DNA of 64,000 nucleotides from contig NZ_JAETWA010000046.1 of NCBI RefSeq assembly GCF_016774335.1, positions 186,001 through 250,000 on the forward strand, written 5' to 3'. Source of the DNA: Luteimonas saliphila (GTDB taxonomy: Bacteria; Pseudomonadota; Gammaproteobacteria; Xanthomonadales; Xanthomonadaceae). The translations under genes were made by a program, and so were the position numbers. Position 1 is the stretch's first letter. Each line of letters opens with the position of its first letter. The notes below the pieces were generated by a model. It saw only the letters and a program-made list of their open reading frames with translations, was not told the origin of the DNA and searched no databases. Shown in pieces: positions 15,184 to 23,994 of the stretch.

Positions 15184-17325
15184 ATGACGCACCTCCACCC
15201 GCTGCGGCCCTTGTGGCTGCTTGCCATGCTGGTTCCCTGCCTGTCCGTCGCCCAGCCGCCCGTGGCGAAGGTCGCGCCGGTGGTCGACGACTACTACGGC
15301 ACGCAGGTCACCGACCCCTACCGCTGGATGGAGAGCGGCAAGGATCCGGACTGGCTGCCGTGGCTGAAGGCGCAGGGCGCGCACACGCAGTCGGTGTTCG
15401 CGGCGCTGCCGGGGCGTGCGTCGCTGCTGGCCGACGTGGCCGCACGCTCGGGCGAACTGAGCAGCGTGGGCCGCAGCGAACTGGCGGGCGGCCGCGTCTT
15501 CCACGAGATCCGCGCCGCCGGCGAGCAGGACACCAAGCTGATGGTGCGCGAGGCCGACGGCACCGTGCGCGTGCTGCTCGACCCCACCCAGCTGCAGGGC
15601 GACGGCGAACAGGTGCTCGACACCTGGTCCGCCGCACCCGACGGCATGCACGTGCTGGTGGCCTTGTCGAAGCGCGGCACCGAGCATTCCACCCTGCGGG
15701 TGCTGGAGGTGACCGGCGCGACCCTGCTGCCCGCGGCGATCCCGCATGCGATGGCGCTGGGCTGGACCGCGGACGGCCGCGCCTTCAGCTATCTCAAGTT
15801 CGTCGGCGAGCCGGGCACGCCCGGGTACTTCGTCGGCAACGAGCCGCGCCTGCACCGGCTGGGCGTGGACGCACCCGACGTGGTGCTGGCGCGACGTGGC
15901 GAGGGCGGCATCGAGGCCGCGCCGACCCAGTTCCTGCCGGTGCTGTTCGATCCCGGCAGCGACACCGCGCTGGCTTTCGTGCGCGACGGCCGCAGCGAGA
16001 TGGCCATGTACCGCGCCGATGCCGACGCGGCGATGACCGGCCAGGCGCAGTGGACCCGCTTCGCCGGCTTCGACGACGTGGTGGTGGATGCCGCGCTGCA
16101 CGGCGACCGCATGTTCCTGCTGTCGAAGCAGGGCGCGTCCGGCGGCCGCGTGCTGGAGACCTCGGCGACCGCGCCGGACCTGGCGCAGGCGCGCGCGCTG
16201 TCGCTGCCGGACGATCCGGTGATCGAATCGATCCTGCCCACCCGCGCCGGGCTGCTGGTGCGCACCCTGGAAGGCGCGGTGTCGGGCCTGTGGCGGATCG
16301 CCGAGGGGCAGGCACCCGCGCGCATCGCCCTGCCGTTCGACGGCCAGGTGTCGTGGCTGCGCGGCGACACGCACGCGGACCATGTGCTGGTGGCGATGAC
16401 CGGCTGGTTCACGCCGCTCACCGTCTACCGCCTGGACCTGGACAGCGGGCGCATGGAAGACCTGGCCCTGGTGCCGCCGCCGCCGTTCGACACAGCGGGT
16501 TACGCCGCGCGCCGTAGCGTGGCCACCGCGCGCGACGGCGTGCGGGTGCCCTACACGCTTGTCATGAAGAAAGGCGCCACGCCCGACGCCGGTACGCCGG
16601 TGCTGCTCGAGGCCTACGGCTCCTACGGCTATCCCGCCTCGCCGCGCTTCAACGCGCGCATGCTGGCCTTCCTCGATCGCGGCGGCGTGTACGCGGTGGC
16701 CAACGTGCGCGGCGGCGGCGAGTTCGGCCGCGACTGGCACTACGCCGGCAAGGCCGGCACCAAGGCCAACACCTGGCGCGATGCCATCGACGTGGCCGAG
16801 AAGCTGGTCGCCGACCGCATCGGCTCGCCCGCGACGCTGACCCTGCTCGGCACCTCGGCCGGTGGCGTGATGCTCGGCGGTGCGGTCAACGAGCGTCCGG
16901 ACCTGTTCAGCGGTGCGATCGCCAACGTCGGGTTCATGAATCCGGTGCGCTACGTCTCCGAGCAGAACTATGCCGACATCGAGGAGTGGGGCGGGCCGAT
17001 CGCCGATGCGCAGTCGTTCCGCACGATGTACGACCTCGATCCCTACCAGCACATCCGCGAAGGCGTGGACTATCCCGCGGTGCTGGTGGTGAGCGGCCTC
17101 AACGATCCGCGCGCGGCCACCTTCCACAGCGCCAAGTACGCCGCGCGCCTGGCTGCCGCCACCGCCAGCGGCGAACCGGTGCTGCTGCGCATCGATTTCG
17201 AGGCCGGCCACGGCATGGGCTCGAGCCGCAGCCAGCTCGACGAGGTGTGGACGGACATCTATGCCTTCGCGCTGTGGCAGGGCGGGATGCGCGAGTTCCA
17301 GCCGTCCGTCCCCGGGCCGCCGTGA
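15184..17325 (+). CDS. Prolyl oligopeptidase family serine peptidase
   Basis: A 713-residue secreted protein, the usual length for family S9A. A signal peptide (LWLLAMLVPCLSVAQ) is followed by the family's N-terminal motif DDYYGTQVTDPYRWME, a seven-blade propeller, and the alpha/beta hydrolase domain from about residue 480. The catalytic triad is visible: Ser558 in GTSAGG, Asp641 in SGLND and His676 in EAGHGMG. NVRGGGEFG is also typical. It should cleave short proline-containing peptides in the periplasm. The ATG at 15184 has GGAG upstream and gives a proper signal peptide, unlike the longer frame that runs into the repeat. Confidence 0.95.
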   Translation: MTHLHPLRPLWLLAMLVPCLSVAQPPVAKVAPVVDDYYGTQVTDPYRWMESGKDPDWLPWLKAQGAHTQSVFAALPGRASLLADVAARSGELSSVGRSELAGGRVFHEIRAAGEQDTKLMVREADGTVRVLLDPTQLQGDGEQVLDTWSAAPDGMHVLVALSKRGTEHSTLRVLEVTGATLLPAAIPHAMALGWTADGRAFSYLKFVGEPGTPGYFVGNEPRLHRLGVDAPDVVLARRGEGGIEAAPTQFLPVLFDPGSDTALAFVRDGRSEMAMYRADADAAMTGQAQWTRFAGFDDVVVDAALHGDRMFLLSKQGASGGRVLETSATAPDLAQARALSLPDDPVIESILPTRAGLLVRTLEGAVSGLWRIAEGQAPARIALPFDGQVSWLRGDTHADHVLVAMTGWFTPLTVYRLDLDSGRMEDLALVPPPPFDTAGYAARRSVATARDGVRVPYTLVMKKGATPDAGTPVLLEAYGSYGYPASPRFNARMLAFLDRGGVYAVANVRGGGEFGRDWHYAGKAGTKANTWRDAIDVAEKLVADRIGSPATLTLLGTSAGGVMLGGAVNERPDLFSGAIANVGFMNPVRYVSEQNYADIEEWGGPIADAQSFRTMYDLDPYQHIREGVDYPAVLVVSGLNDPRAATFHSAKYAARLAAATASGEPVLLRIDFEAGHGMGSSRSQLDEVWTDIYAFALWQGGMREFQPSVPGPP

Positions 17326-17880
17326 GCGACGCAGACTTGAAAGCGCGCGCGCCGTCCGACGGGCGACGTGTCGGGTCCCTGGGCGGTGGCTGCCGCACGG
17401 GGCGCGTGCGCGACGCGTAGGCTCGCTCTCGGCAACGCGCCCAACCCGGGGCAGCTCGCCCGGGGCGACCCGACGACCTTCCCCTTCGGGGCCGGTTCCG
17501 CTTCCACTTCTGGGCCCCGAAAAATACGGAAAAGATGTAATTGGCCGATGCGCGGCGCGCGCATAACGTGTGTGCCGATGGAACGACGCAGATCTTCCTG
17601 AGCCGCGAGGACCTGTCCCAGGTCCCTGCATGCCATGCGCGCTCGCGCGTGGCGCCCCGACCAGTGCGGCCTTGCACGCAGGCGTCGTCCGCCCCGCCTT
17701 GCGGCATGCGGGCTTTGCAGCGCAATTTTGGTAAGGGCGCGTGACGCCGGTTCAGGCATCCGCGCACGCGAAGCGAAGCCCGGCTGTGGTGTCCTCGACC
17801 CGCACCTGCCATCCGGGCCGGTGGCAGTCCCACCACCATTGCCCTCGGGTCATCCAGATGCGCTCGGGAGGGAGACCGAC
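17326..17880. other. Gene-free spacer of 555 bp
   Basis: No reading frame with credible codon use, ribosome site or family motif is seen on either strand. A short AT-rich stretch (about 17519-17545) follows a 9-bp inverted repeat (TTCGGGGCC...GGCCCCGAA) but has no T-run, so it is not a typical terminator. The AT-rich stretch could be a promoter for an unannotated RNA; there is no direct support. Confidence 0.4.
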
Positions 17881-18369
17881 ATGAAGACCATCCACGCCCT
17901 CGCCCTGACGACCCTGGCCGCCGCGTTGGCCACCGCCACCGCGTTCGCGCAGCAGCCCGCCAGCCCGGAGACGGATCGGCCGCAGACGACGCAACCGACC
18001 CGACCCCTGGCGCAGCCCACGGGTCCGCTGACGCAGCCGACCCGGCCACTGACGCAACCCACGCGTCCGCTCGCGCAACCCACCCGTCCGCTGGTGCAAG
18101 CGCAGGCACCCGCCACGCGCCTCCCGGGGCAGCCGCCGGGCATGCAGGACCGCGATCCCGGCCACGACAGGATGCCCGGTTACGAGGAACTCAACGCGCG
18201 AGGCGACGGCAGCGTGACGCGGACCGACCTGTCGGCGCACGCGGACCTGCAGCAGCGCTTCGACGAGATCGACACCGCGCGCGACGGCACGATCACCCGC
18301 GCCGAGTACGAAACGTGGAAGTCGAAAACGAAGAGTCGCGAGATGCTGCGTCCGCAGGACGAGGACTGA
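17881..18369 (+). CDS. Secreted EF-hand protein with heptad QPTRPL repeats
   Basis: A 162-residue protein: signal peptide (residues 1-23, ending AFAQ), a low-complexity stalk of five 7-residue repeats of the form QPTRPLx (about 38-72), then two EF-hand-like loops (ARGDGSVTRTDL and DTARDGTITRAEY) of the kind found in small calcium-binding xanthomonad proteins. The repeats are encoded by five 21-bp tandem units (17992-18096) that are diverged at wobble positions. The start is supported by GGAGG upstream. The stalk probably holds the calcium-binding head away from the membrane or wall; the partner is unknown. Confidence 0.82.
   Translation: MKTIHALALTTLAAALATATAFAQQPASPETDRPQTTQPTRPLAQPTGPLTQPTRPLTQPTRPLAQPTRPLVQAQAPATRLPGQPPGMQDRDPGHDRMPGYEELNARGDGSVTRTDLSAHADLQQRFDEIDTARDGTITRAEYETWKSKTKSREMLRPQDED
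17992..18096 (+). repeat. Five 21-bp tandem repeats inside the EF-hand gene
   Basis: Five in-frame units beginning CAACCGACCCGACCC encode QPTRPLA, QPTGPLT, QPTRPLT, QPTRPLA and QPTRPLV. Copy number could change by slippage without breaking the frame, so the stalk length may vary between strains. Confidence 0.85.
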
Positions 18370-18432
18370 TCGCATCCCGCCGGGCCCCGCGCTCCATGCG
18401 TCGCGACGCGTCTTCGCGCTGCGGGGCGGCGC

Positions 18433-19281
18433 TCAGCGATACGCCCCCGGACCGCGCCACACGATCTCGCCCTGGCGGTAGATCTGGTGCACGCCGATCA
18501 CCTCGCGCGCGTCGCCGATCCCGGCCAGTTCCGGCGAGTCCGGTTCGAGCTGGCGACACGCGCCCGACTCGCGCCGCAGCGCGGTTTCCAGCGGGCAGAC
18601 CATCAGCCGACGCGTGCCCGGCAGGGGAATGAAGAGTTCGGTCATGCCCTGCGCCTGCCATTCGCGCAGGCGCCGTTCGCTGCGCAGGTCGTAGACCACC
18701 TGGTAACCGGCGACCTCGAGGCTGGGCTCGGACGTGGAGGCGTTGCCCTGGCTGCGGCCGCGTTCGACCGCGGCGCTGCGCGCGGGCCCGGCGTTCACCG
18801 GCGCGAGATCCTGCACCGCCATTCCCGGTGGCTGGCCCCAGGTGTGGCCACGGCGGCGGCTGGTGGGCGGGGGGCTGGCGGTCGCGCTGGGCGCGCCCGG
18901 GCGCGATGCCGGCCTCGGCACGGGCGTCTGCGCGTCCGCGGGGGTGTCGGCGACCGTTGGTACCGGGTTCTCGGCCACCGGCACCGGCGTGGTGTGCACG
19001 CGCGAGGCCGCGGGCGCGGCTGCGGTGGGCGCGCTCGACGGAGGCGTGTCGCTGGGCGCGGGGCTGGGGATCGGCGTGCCGTCGCCGATGAACTCCACTT
19101 CCACCCGGCTGCCGCCGGCGGCGTCGCCCTCCGGTGCGGTCATGGTGATCGGCGGCGCCAGCATCGCGATCAGCACGAACAGCGCGTGCAGCAGCACGCT
19201 GCCGAGCGCCGCGAGCCTCGGCTGCCAGCGTTCGATGCGATGTCGGGGCCCGGCACCTGGTGGGGTCGACGCCAGGCTCAT
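18433..19281 (-). CDS. TonB-like anchored protein with Pro-rich linker
   Basis: A 282-residue protein with a short cytoplasmic N-terminus, one membrane helix (about 25-45, LGSVLLHALFVLIAMLA), a Pro/Ala/Thr/Ser-rich linker (about 70-190) and a folded C-terminal domain (about 195-282) with two cysteines (VCPLE, GACRQ). The topology and the helix resemble TonB or other energy transducers, but the C-terminal domain does not show the TonB fold motif. The start codon is uncertain, because GC-rich frames continue upstream; the ATG at 19281 gives the best topology. Probably a periplasm-spanning envelope protein. Confidence 0.7.
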   Translation of the reverse strand: MSLASTPPGAGPRHRIERWQPRLAALGSVLLHALFVLIAMLAPPITMTAPEGDAAGGSRVEVEFIGDGTPIPSPAPSDTPPSSAPTAAAPAASRVHTTPVPVAENPVPTVADTPADAQTPVPRPASRPGAPSATASPPPTSRRRGHTWGQPPGMAVQDLAPVNAGPARSAAVERGRSQGNASTSEPSLEVAGYQVVYDLRSERRLREWQAQGMTELFIPLPGTRRLMVCPLETALRRESGACRQLEPDSPELAGIGDAREVIGVHQIYRQGEIVWRGPGAYR

Positions 19282-19701
19282 GCCGCCGGGGGTGCGGCGG
19301 AGGTGCGGAACTTCATGGGGAGTGGATGGCGTACGACGCGTGGGGTGCGGCATCGTAACGCGCCGGGCCCTTGGGACAGGGGCGGCGAACCGACGCGGGT
19401 CGGATTCCGACCAGGTCGTCCCCGCGCATGCGTTGCCCGTCGTTCCGGTGGCCCTACCTGCAGCGGGATGGGATAACGACCCCTGGCTGCCGACCGCCTT
19501 CCCGGTGCTGCTGACCGCGGGAGTGCTTCTCCCGGCGACCGGCACCGCGCGCGGCAGTTGCTGGTGCGTCGCGATCCGGCGGTGCTGCCGACGCTGCCGA
19601 TCGGCGCCACGGTGACGACGGCGCGCGGTCGCGGCGGATTGCGCCTGATGCGTTCGTGCGTGGGTGTGCGGTGCTGAGAACGCCTGCGCCGCTGGGCGCG
19701 A
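19282..19701. other. Spacer of 420 bp without a supported gene
   Basis: It must hold the promoter of the minus-strand TonB-like gene. On the plus strand, about 19430-19675, two overlapping short frames (one with DNDPWLPTAFPVLL, then another with QLLVRRDPAVLPTLPIGA) look weakly coding and could be the frameshifted end of a lost gene. There is no start, ribosome site or family match, so nothing is annotated. Confidence 0.35.
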
Positions 19702-19788
19702 TCAGAAGATCAGCATCAACAGGCCGATCACGACCGCCAGGCCGATCAGGAAAATGATGCCCATGGTCTTGCCTACGAACTTGATCAT
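19702..19788 (-). CDS. 28-residue single-pass membrane peptide
   Basis: A short gene encoding MIKFVGKTMGIIFL followed by IGLAVVIGLLMLIF: a basic N-terminus and one membrane helix filling the rest. It has an excellent ribosome site (GAGGAG, GGAGTT at 4-6 bases from the ATG at 19788) and stands alone between two spacers. Many small bacterial membrane peptides of this type bind and tune larger membrane proteins or are stress-induced. No family recognised; the combination of strong ribosome site and perfect hydrophobicity makes translation likely. Confidence 0.6.
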   Translation of the reverse strand: MIKFVGKTMGIIFLIGLAVVIGLLMLIF

Positions 19789-20026
19789 TGCGAACTCCTC
19801 GTCGATGACGACCGTATCGCATGACACTAGTCCATGCAGCGGTTACAACCCGTGAAATCCCGGGCTTTTTCGCCTTTTTCCATTCCTTTGCATCAACGCC
19901 GCGTGGATGGCTGACGTATCGATCCAGTGCCCGCACAGGGAACACCATCCAGCCCGCATTCCGCCTCTGGCTTGCGGGGCGACAAACCGGAAGAACTGTC
20001 CTTGCCGGCGCGGCGCGGCGGACCGG

Positions 20027-20938
20027 TCAGGATCCGTCGGATCCGATCGCCCGCACGTACGCGCCCGGCGCCAGCCCCGCATGTCGCCGGAACGCCGCGC
20101 TGAAGGCGCTGGCCGATGCGTAACCCACGCGCTCGGCGATCCCGGCTGCGCGCAGCTCGCCCTGGCGCAGCAGTTGCCCGGCGATCCGCATGCGCCAGGC
20201 CAGCAGGTACTCCATCGGCGCGATCCCGACGGTGCGGGTGAAGCGCTCGTAGAAGCTCGAGCGCGACAGCGCGGCGGCACTGGCCAGTTGCGCGACGGTC
20301 CAGGGTCGTTCGATGTGCGCGTGCATCAGCGTCAGCGCGATGGCGAGGCGTTCGTCGCCCAGGCCCCTGAGCAGGCCGGGTGGCGCGGTGCCCGCGGTGG
20401 TCGCGCGCATCGCTTCGATCAGCAGCAGTTCGGCCAGGCGCGACAACGCGGCCTCGCGGCCGGCGCGCGGCTGCGTGGTTTCCTCGGCCACCATCGCCAC
20501 CAGCTGCGTCAGCCGCGTGGCGTCGCGCACGTGCACCACGGCCGGCAGCAGCGAGACCAGCAGCGCGGGATCGGTGCGGTCGAACACGAAGGCGCCGCCG
20601 AGCGAGCGCATGTCGGGCGTGCCGCCTGGCTCGCCGTAGCGCACTTCGCTGCCGTCGCTGGGTAAGGCCTCGGGATCGCGCAGCACGGGCGCGGGCGCAT
20701 CGTCGCTTGCGAGGGTGAAGGCCGGCGTCGCAGGCAGCAGGATGAAGTCGCCGGCTTCGATCGCGAACGGCGGGTGGCCATCGACGGCCAGCAGGCAGCG
20801 GCCGTCGAGCATGATGCAGAAGCTGGGCCTGCCGTACTCGGCGTAGCGCACGGCCCAGCGGCCACGGCCGCTGACGACGTTGGCGAACATCGCCCGCGGC
20901 TGTAGCAGGGCGACGACCTGGGACAGCGGATCGCTCAT
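20027..20938 (-). CDS. AraC-family regulator with cupin sensor domain
   Basis: A 303-residue protein. The N-terminal half (about 10-180) is an AraC-type cupin (FCIMLDGRCLLAV, GDFILLPATPAFTL). The C-terminal ~100 residues contain two HTH motifs (TVAQLASAAALSRSSFYERF, described in part, and IAERVGYASASAFSAAFRR), followed by APGAYVRA. It is divergent from the SDR gene at 21038, with 99 bp between the starts, the usual layout for a regulator and its target. The AraC group with this cupin controls detoxification or dehydrogenase genes; the effector is unknown. Confidence 0.92.
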   Translation of the reverse strand: MSDPLSQVVALLQPRAMFANVVSGRGRWAVRYAEYGRPSFCIMLDGRCLLAVDGHPPFAIEAGDFILLPATPAFTLASDDAPAPVLRDPEALPSDGSEVRYGEPGGTPDMRSLGGAFVFDRTDPALLVSLLPAVVHVRDATRLTQLVAMVAEETTQPRAGREAALSRLAELLLIEAMRATTAGTAPPGLLRGLGDERLAIALTLMHAHIERPWTVAQLASAAALSRSSFYERFTRTVGIAPMEYLLAWRMRIAGQLLRQGELRAAGIAERVGYASASAFSAAFRRHAGLAPGAYVRAIGSDGS

Positions 20939-21037
20939 TTCCGGACGATCACTACATGAATGCGGACGTTTGGCTATCGATCATCCGGCGATCCTGGCTC
21001 ACGCTGGCCTCCCGGTCAAACACCCCAGGAGCCACCC

Positions 21038-21781
21038 ATGAACACCGTTCTGATCACCGGCTGCTCGTCCGGCTATGGCCTCGCCACCGTCCGCCACTTC
21101 CACGCGCAGGGCTGGCAGGTGATCGCCACCATGCGCCGCCCCCGCGCGGATCTGTTCGCGGACGCGCCCGGCATCCGTGTGCTGGCGCTGGACGTGACCG
21201 ACGCCGCCAGCATAGCCGCCGCACTGGAGGCGGCCGGGCCGATCGACGTGCTGGTCAACAACGCCGGCCTCGGCCTGTTCGGCGCGTTCGAGGCCACGCC
21301 GATGGCGACCGTGCGCGAGATATTCGAGACCAACACCTTCGGCACGATGGCGATGTGCCAGGCGGCGATCCCGCGCATGCGCGAGCGCGGCGCCGGGACG
21401 ATCGTCAACGTCACCTCCAGCGCCACGCTCGCGCCGTTCCCGCTGGTCGCGGCCTACACCGCCAGCAAGGCCGCGATCGAAGGCTTCACCGGATCGCTGG
21501 CGCTGGAGCTGGCCGGGTTCGACGTGCGCGCGAGACTGGTCGAACCCGGCTACTGCCCCGACACGCGTTTCGCCGAGAACGGCGCGGACCGCATGCGGGG
21601 CCTGGTGACCGAGCCGTATGCGCCGTTCGCGGGCCAGGTGTTCGAAGGCTTCGCGCAGCTCACCGCCGTCACCCAACCGCACGACGTGGCGCAGGCCGTA
21701 TGGCAGGCGGCGAACGATGCCTCAACGCGATTGCGCTACGCGGCGGGCGCGGACGCACTGGCGCTGGCGCGCGCTGCCTAG
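21038..21781 (+). CDS. Short-chain dehydrogenase/reductase
   Basis: A 247-residue classical SDR: Rossmann motif TGCSSGYG (7-14), NNAG (residues ~75-78) and catalytic Ser, Tyr and Lys in VTSSAT and YTASK. It should be an NAD(P)(H)-dependent oxidoreductase of the cytoplasm. The ATG follows AGGAGCCACCC. It is transcribed away from the AraC regulator, which probably controls it. Substrate not predictable. Confidence 0.92.
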   Translation: MNTVLITGCSSGYGLATVRHFHAQGWQVIATMRRPRADLFADAPGIRVLALDVTDAASIAAALEAAGPIDVLVNNAGLGLFGAFEATPMATVREIFETNTFGTMAMCQAAIPRMRERGAGTIVNVTSSATLAPFPLVAAYTASKAAIEGFTGSLALELAGFDVRARLVEPGYCPDTRFAENGADRMRGLVTEPYAPFAGQVFEGFAQLTAVTQPHDVAQAVWQAANDASTRLRYAAGADALALARAA

Positions 21782-22067
21782 CGGGCTGCGGCCGGGTCGA
21801 ATCGCTTCGCGCCTGGTCCGGGGGAAACGGGACGCCTGATTCCCCGGCGGCTGGTGCGACGCGAGGGCGCACGGCGCGCGGTCCACGCCCGCGTGCCGGG
21901 CACCGCGTTCGACGCAGTTGCGACAAGGACTTGCGACGCCTGCGGGCACTGGCCAGGCGCCAGGTGGACCACTGCACGCTTCAGGCGCGCCAGCCGGTTT
22001 TCGACACGTGCAGCGCTGGCGGCGGGCCGGGAGGAGCGGTGCGGGAGGCGGCGCACGTCGCGGCAAC

Positions 22068-22550
22068 CTAGCGACCGAGCCACCAGGCCGCGCCCGCGAG
22101 AACGATCAGGCCCAGCCCGGCCCACAGGATCCAGCGCCCGTCCGAATCGCGCTGCACCGTGGCACCGGCGCGGGGGTCCTTGGCAGAAGGCATGTCGGGA
22201 GCCGCCTGGGGCGACGGGTCTTGGCCGCTGCGATGCGCCTCGACCCAGTCGCGCGCTTCCTTCAGGCCCATGCCGGTGGCCTCGCGCACCAGCCTGATCG
22301 CCTCGATGACGTGACCGTCCTGCAGCAGGCGCTCGACCCTGGCGGCGAGGTCGGGCGCGTCGGTCGCGTCAGGCCCGGAGGGCGTCGCGTCGAAGTCGCG
22401 CCGGCCCGCGGCATAGGCGTCGACCGCCGCTTTGGCGTCGCGCAGGCTCAGCCCGTTGTCCTCGCGCAGGTGCCGGATGGCGTCGATCGTCTGCCCGCGG
22501 GCGATGGCATCGACGGCTTGCGGCGAAAAATACGGCGGACGCGACGACAT
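22068..22550 (-). CDS. Membrane protein with two ribosomal-L7/L12-C-terminal-like motifs
   Basis: A 160-residue protein. Residues 22-46 and 82-106 are two copies of a helix-turn-helix unit (TIDAIRHLRE...SLRDAKAAVDAY and VIEAIRLVRE...GLKEARDWVEAH) that closely resembles the bL12 C-terminal domain, where this surface contacts translation factors. Each half is preceded by a short helix. Residues 139-158 are a membrane helix at the extreme C-terminus, so the L12-like part faces the cytoplasm. It is not the ribosomal protein; the role is unknown. No obvious operon partner. Confidence 0.75.
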   Translation of the reverse strand: MSSRPPYFSPQAVDAIARGQTIDAIRHLREDNGLSLRDAKAAVDAYAAGRRDFDATPSGPDATDAPDLAARVERLLQDGHVIEAIRLVREATGMGLKEARDWVEAHRSGQDPSPQAAPDMPSAKDPRAGATVQRDSDGRWILWAGLGLIVLAGAAWWLGR

Positions 22551-22813
22551 GGACTGCGGGCTCCGCGAACGGGAAGCCAGCATAAGCCGCGAATGCGTCG
22601 GGTTGCATCGGCTGATGCGGAAATGCGTGGCTGCGCACGCGTGGTGGAGCGGCGAACCTGCCACGCGGCATTCGCGCACCAACGCGAGAAAAGAAGGAGG
22701 CGACCATGGCCGCCTCCCCGAGACTCGCGGACCAGACGAGGAGTCCGCGTGGTACTGCCTGTATCGGCGCCTCGCGCCAGGCGCAGGCGCCGCGAAGGCG
22801 CCGCGAAGGCGCC

Positions 22814-23455
22814 TTACGGCATCAACACGCTATCGACCACGTGGATCACGCCGTTGCTGCCGCGCAAGTCGGCGGCGGTGACGGTGGAGACGCCGCCCTT
22901 GGCATCGGTCAGCGTGACCGTTCCGCCATCGGCGCGCGCGGTCAGCGTGCCACCCTGCACGGTGGTCAGCGTCGCATTGCCGCCGCCGGCTTCGATCTGC
23001 TGCGTCAGCGTTGCGGCGTCGACATTGCCCGACACCACGTGATAGGTGAGCACGCTGGTCAGGTCGCTCTTGGCAGCGGGTGCGAGCAGGCCATCGACGG
23101 TACCGGCCGGCAGCTTCTCGAACGCGGCGTTGCTGGGCGCGAACACGGTGAACGGGCCGGCGCCCTTCAGCGTGTCGACCAGCCCGGCGGCCTGCACGGC
23201 CGCGACCAGGGTGGTGTGGTCGGGCGAGGCGATGGCGGCATCGACGATGTCGCCGGAAGCAGACGCGCCGGCGGTGGCGTCCATCGCGCCGGTGGCATCG
23301 GCTGAAGTGGTCGCGTCGTCGACTACCGGCGCGGTGTCGGCCATGGCGGCCGTGTCGTCGGCGTCGGGCGTCATCGCGGTGTCGGCGGTGTCGTTCTGGC
23401 AGGCGCTGAGTGCGAGTGCGCCGAGCAGGGCGGCGGTGAGTACATGGAGTTTCAT
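22814..23455 (-). CDS. Fasciclin-domain lipoprotein
   Basis: A 213-residue lipoprotein: signal with lipobox ALSAC (Cys19), an Asp/Ala/Thr-rich linker (about 20-70), then one fasciclin (FAS1) domain with the H1 motif ([13 protein letters not shown]) and the late H2/end motif (SNGVIHVVDSVLMP). FAS1 domains mediate adhesion or surface-protein contacts. Last gene of a three-gene minus-strand run (fasciclin, DUF378, fasciclin). The ATG has AAGGACACC upstream. Probably anchored in the outer or inner membrane facing the periplasm. Confidence 0.93.
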   Translation of the reverse strand: MKLHVLTAALLGALALSACQNDTADTAMTPDADDTAAMADTAPVVDDATTSADATGAMDATAGASASGDIVDAAIASPDHTTLVAAVQAAGLVDTLKGAGPFTVFAPSNAAFEKLPAGTVDGLLAPAAKSDLTSVLTYHVVSGNVDAATLTQQIEAGGGNATLTTVQGGTLTARADGGTVTLTDAKGGVSTVTAADLRGSNGVIHVVDSVLMP

Positions 23456-23705
23456 GGTGGTGTCCTTTGTGGAGGTTGGATCGATCGCGACGGGCGCACG
23501 GCACTCGGTGCCTGCGCGCCAGGCGTGCATCGATGGAAAGCTATCGAGCGGAAAAGAACCGGGAAAAAAACCGGGGCCGAAGCGCCTTGCACCCGAAGGC
23601 ACAGGACCACGACGACCCCGGTGCACCAACTGCGTGCGAAGGTCCGGGCCGGGAGGGAGCCGCGTGCGGCGGGCCGGCCGGGACTGCAGACGGTGCCGGC
23701 GTGGA

Positions 23706-23933
23706 TCAGCGGTGCGCTTCGGCGCGCACTTCGCCGACGTTGCCGGCGCGCATCAGCGGCACGATCTGCCACAGCGCGGACAGGCCGACCAGCACGTAGA
23801 CCAAGCGGGCGAGGAGGGCATCCTGGCCGCCGAAGATTGTGGCGACCAGATCGAACTGGGCGGCACCGACGAGGCCCCAGTTGATGCCGCCGACGATGAC
23901 CAGGGCGAGGGTGACGAGGTTGAGTACTTTCAT
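23706..23933 (-). CDS. DUF378 (YuzA-like) small membrane protein
   Basis: A 75-residue protein with two membrane helices: MKVLNLVTLALVIVGGINWGL and LLARLVYVLVGLSALWQIV. GGINWGLVG is the DUF378 signature. The family is widespread, of unknown function, and often stress-linked. It lies between two fasciclin genes on the same strand (61 bp after the first, 250 bp before the second), probably one transcript. Confidence 0.92.
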   Translation of the reverse strand: MKVLNLVTLALVIVGGINWGLVGAAQFDLVATIFGGQDALLARLVYVLVGLSALWQIVPLMRAGNVGEVRAEAHR

Positions 23934-23994
23934 GGTGTGTCTCCTTGGATGCGTGGGGAGTGCGCGTGGGGTGCTTGCGGGGGATGGGCAGCGG

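Noticed and set aside
17485-17518. Inverted repeat TTCGGGGCC...GGCCCCGAA in the 17.3-17.9 kb spacer
   Set aside because: Long loop and no T-run on either strand; not convincing as a terminator or RNA gene.
19430-19675. Two overlapping plus-strand frames that look weakly coding
   Set aside because: Short, no start or ribosome site and no family match; may be a remnant but not supportable.
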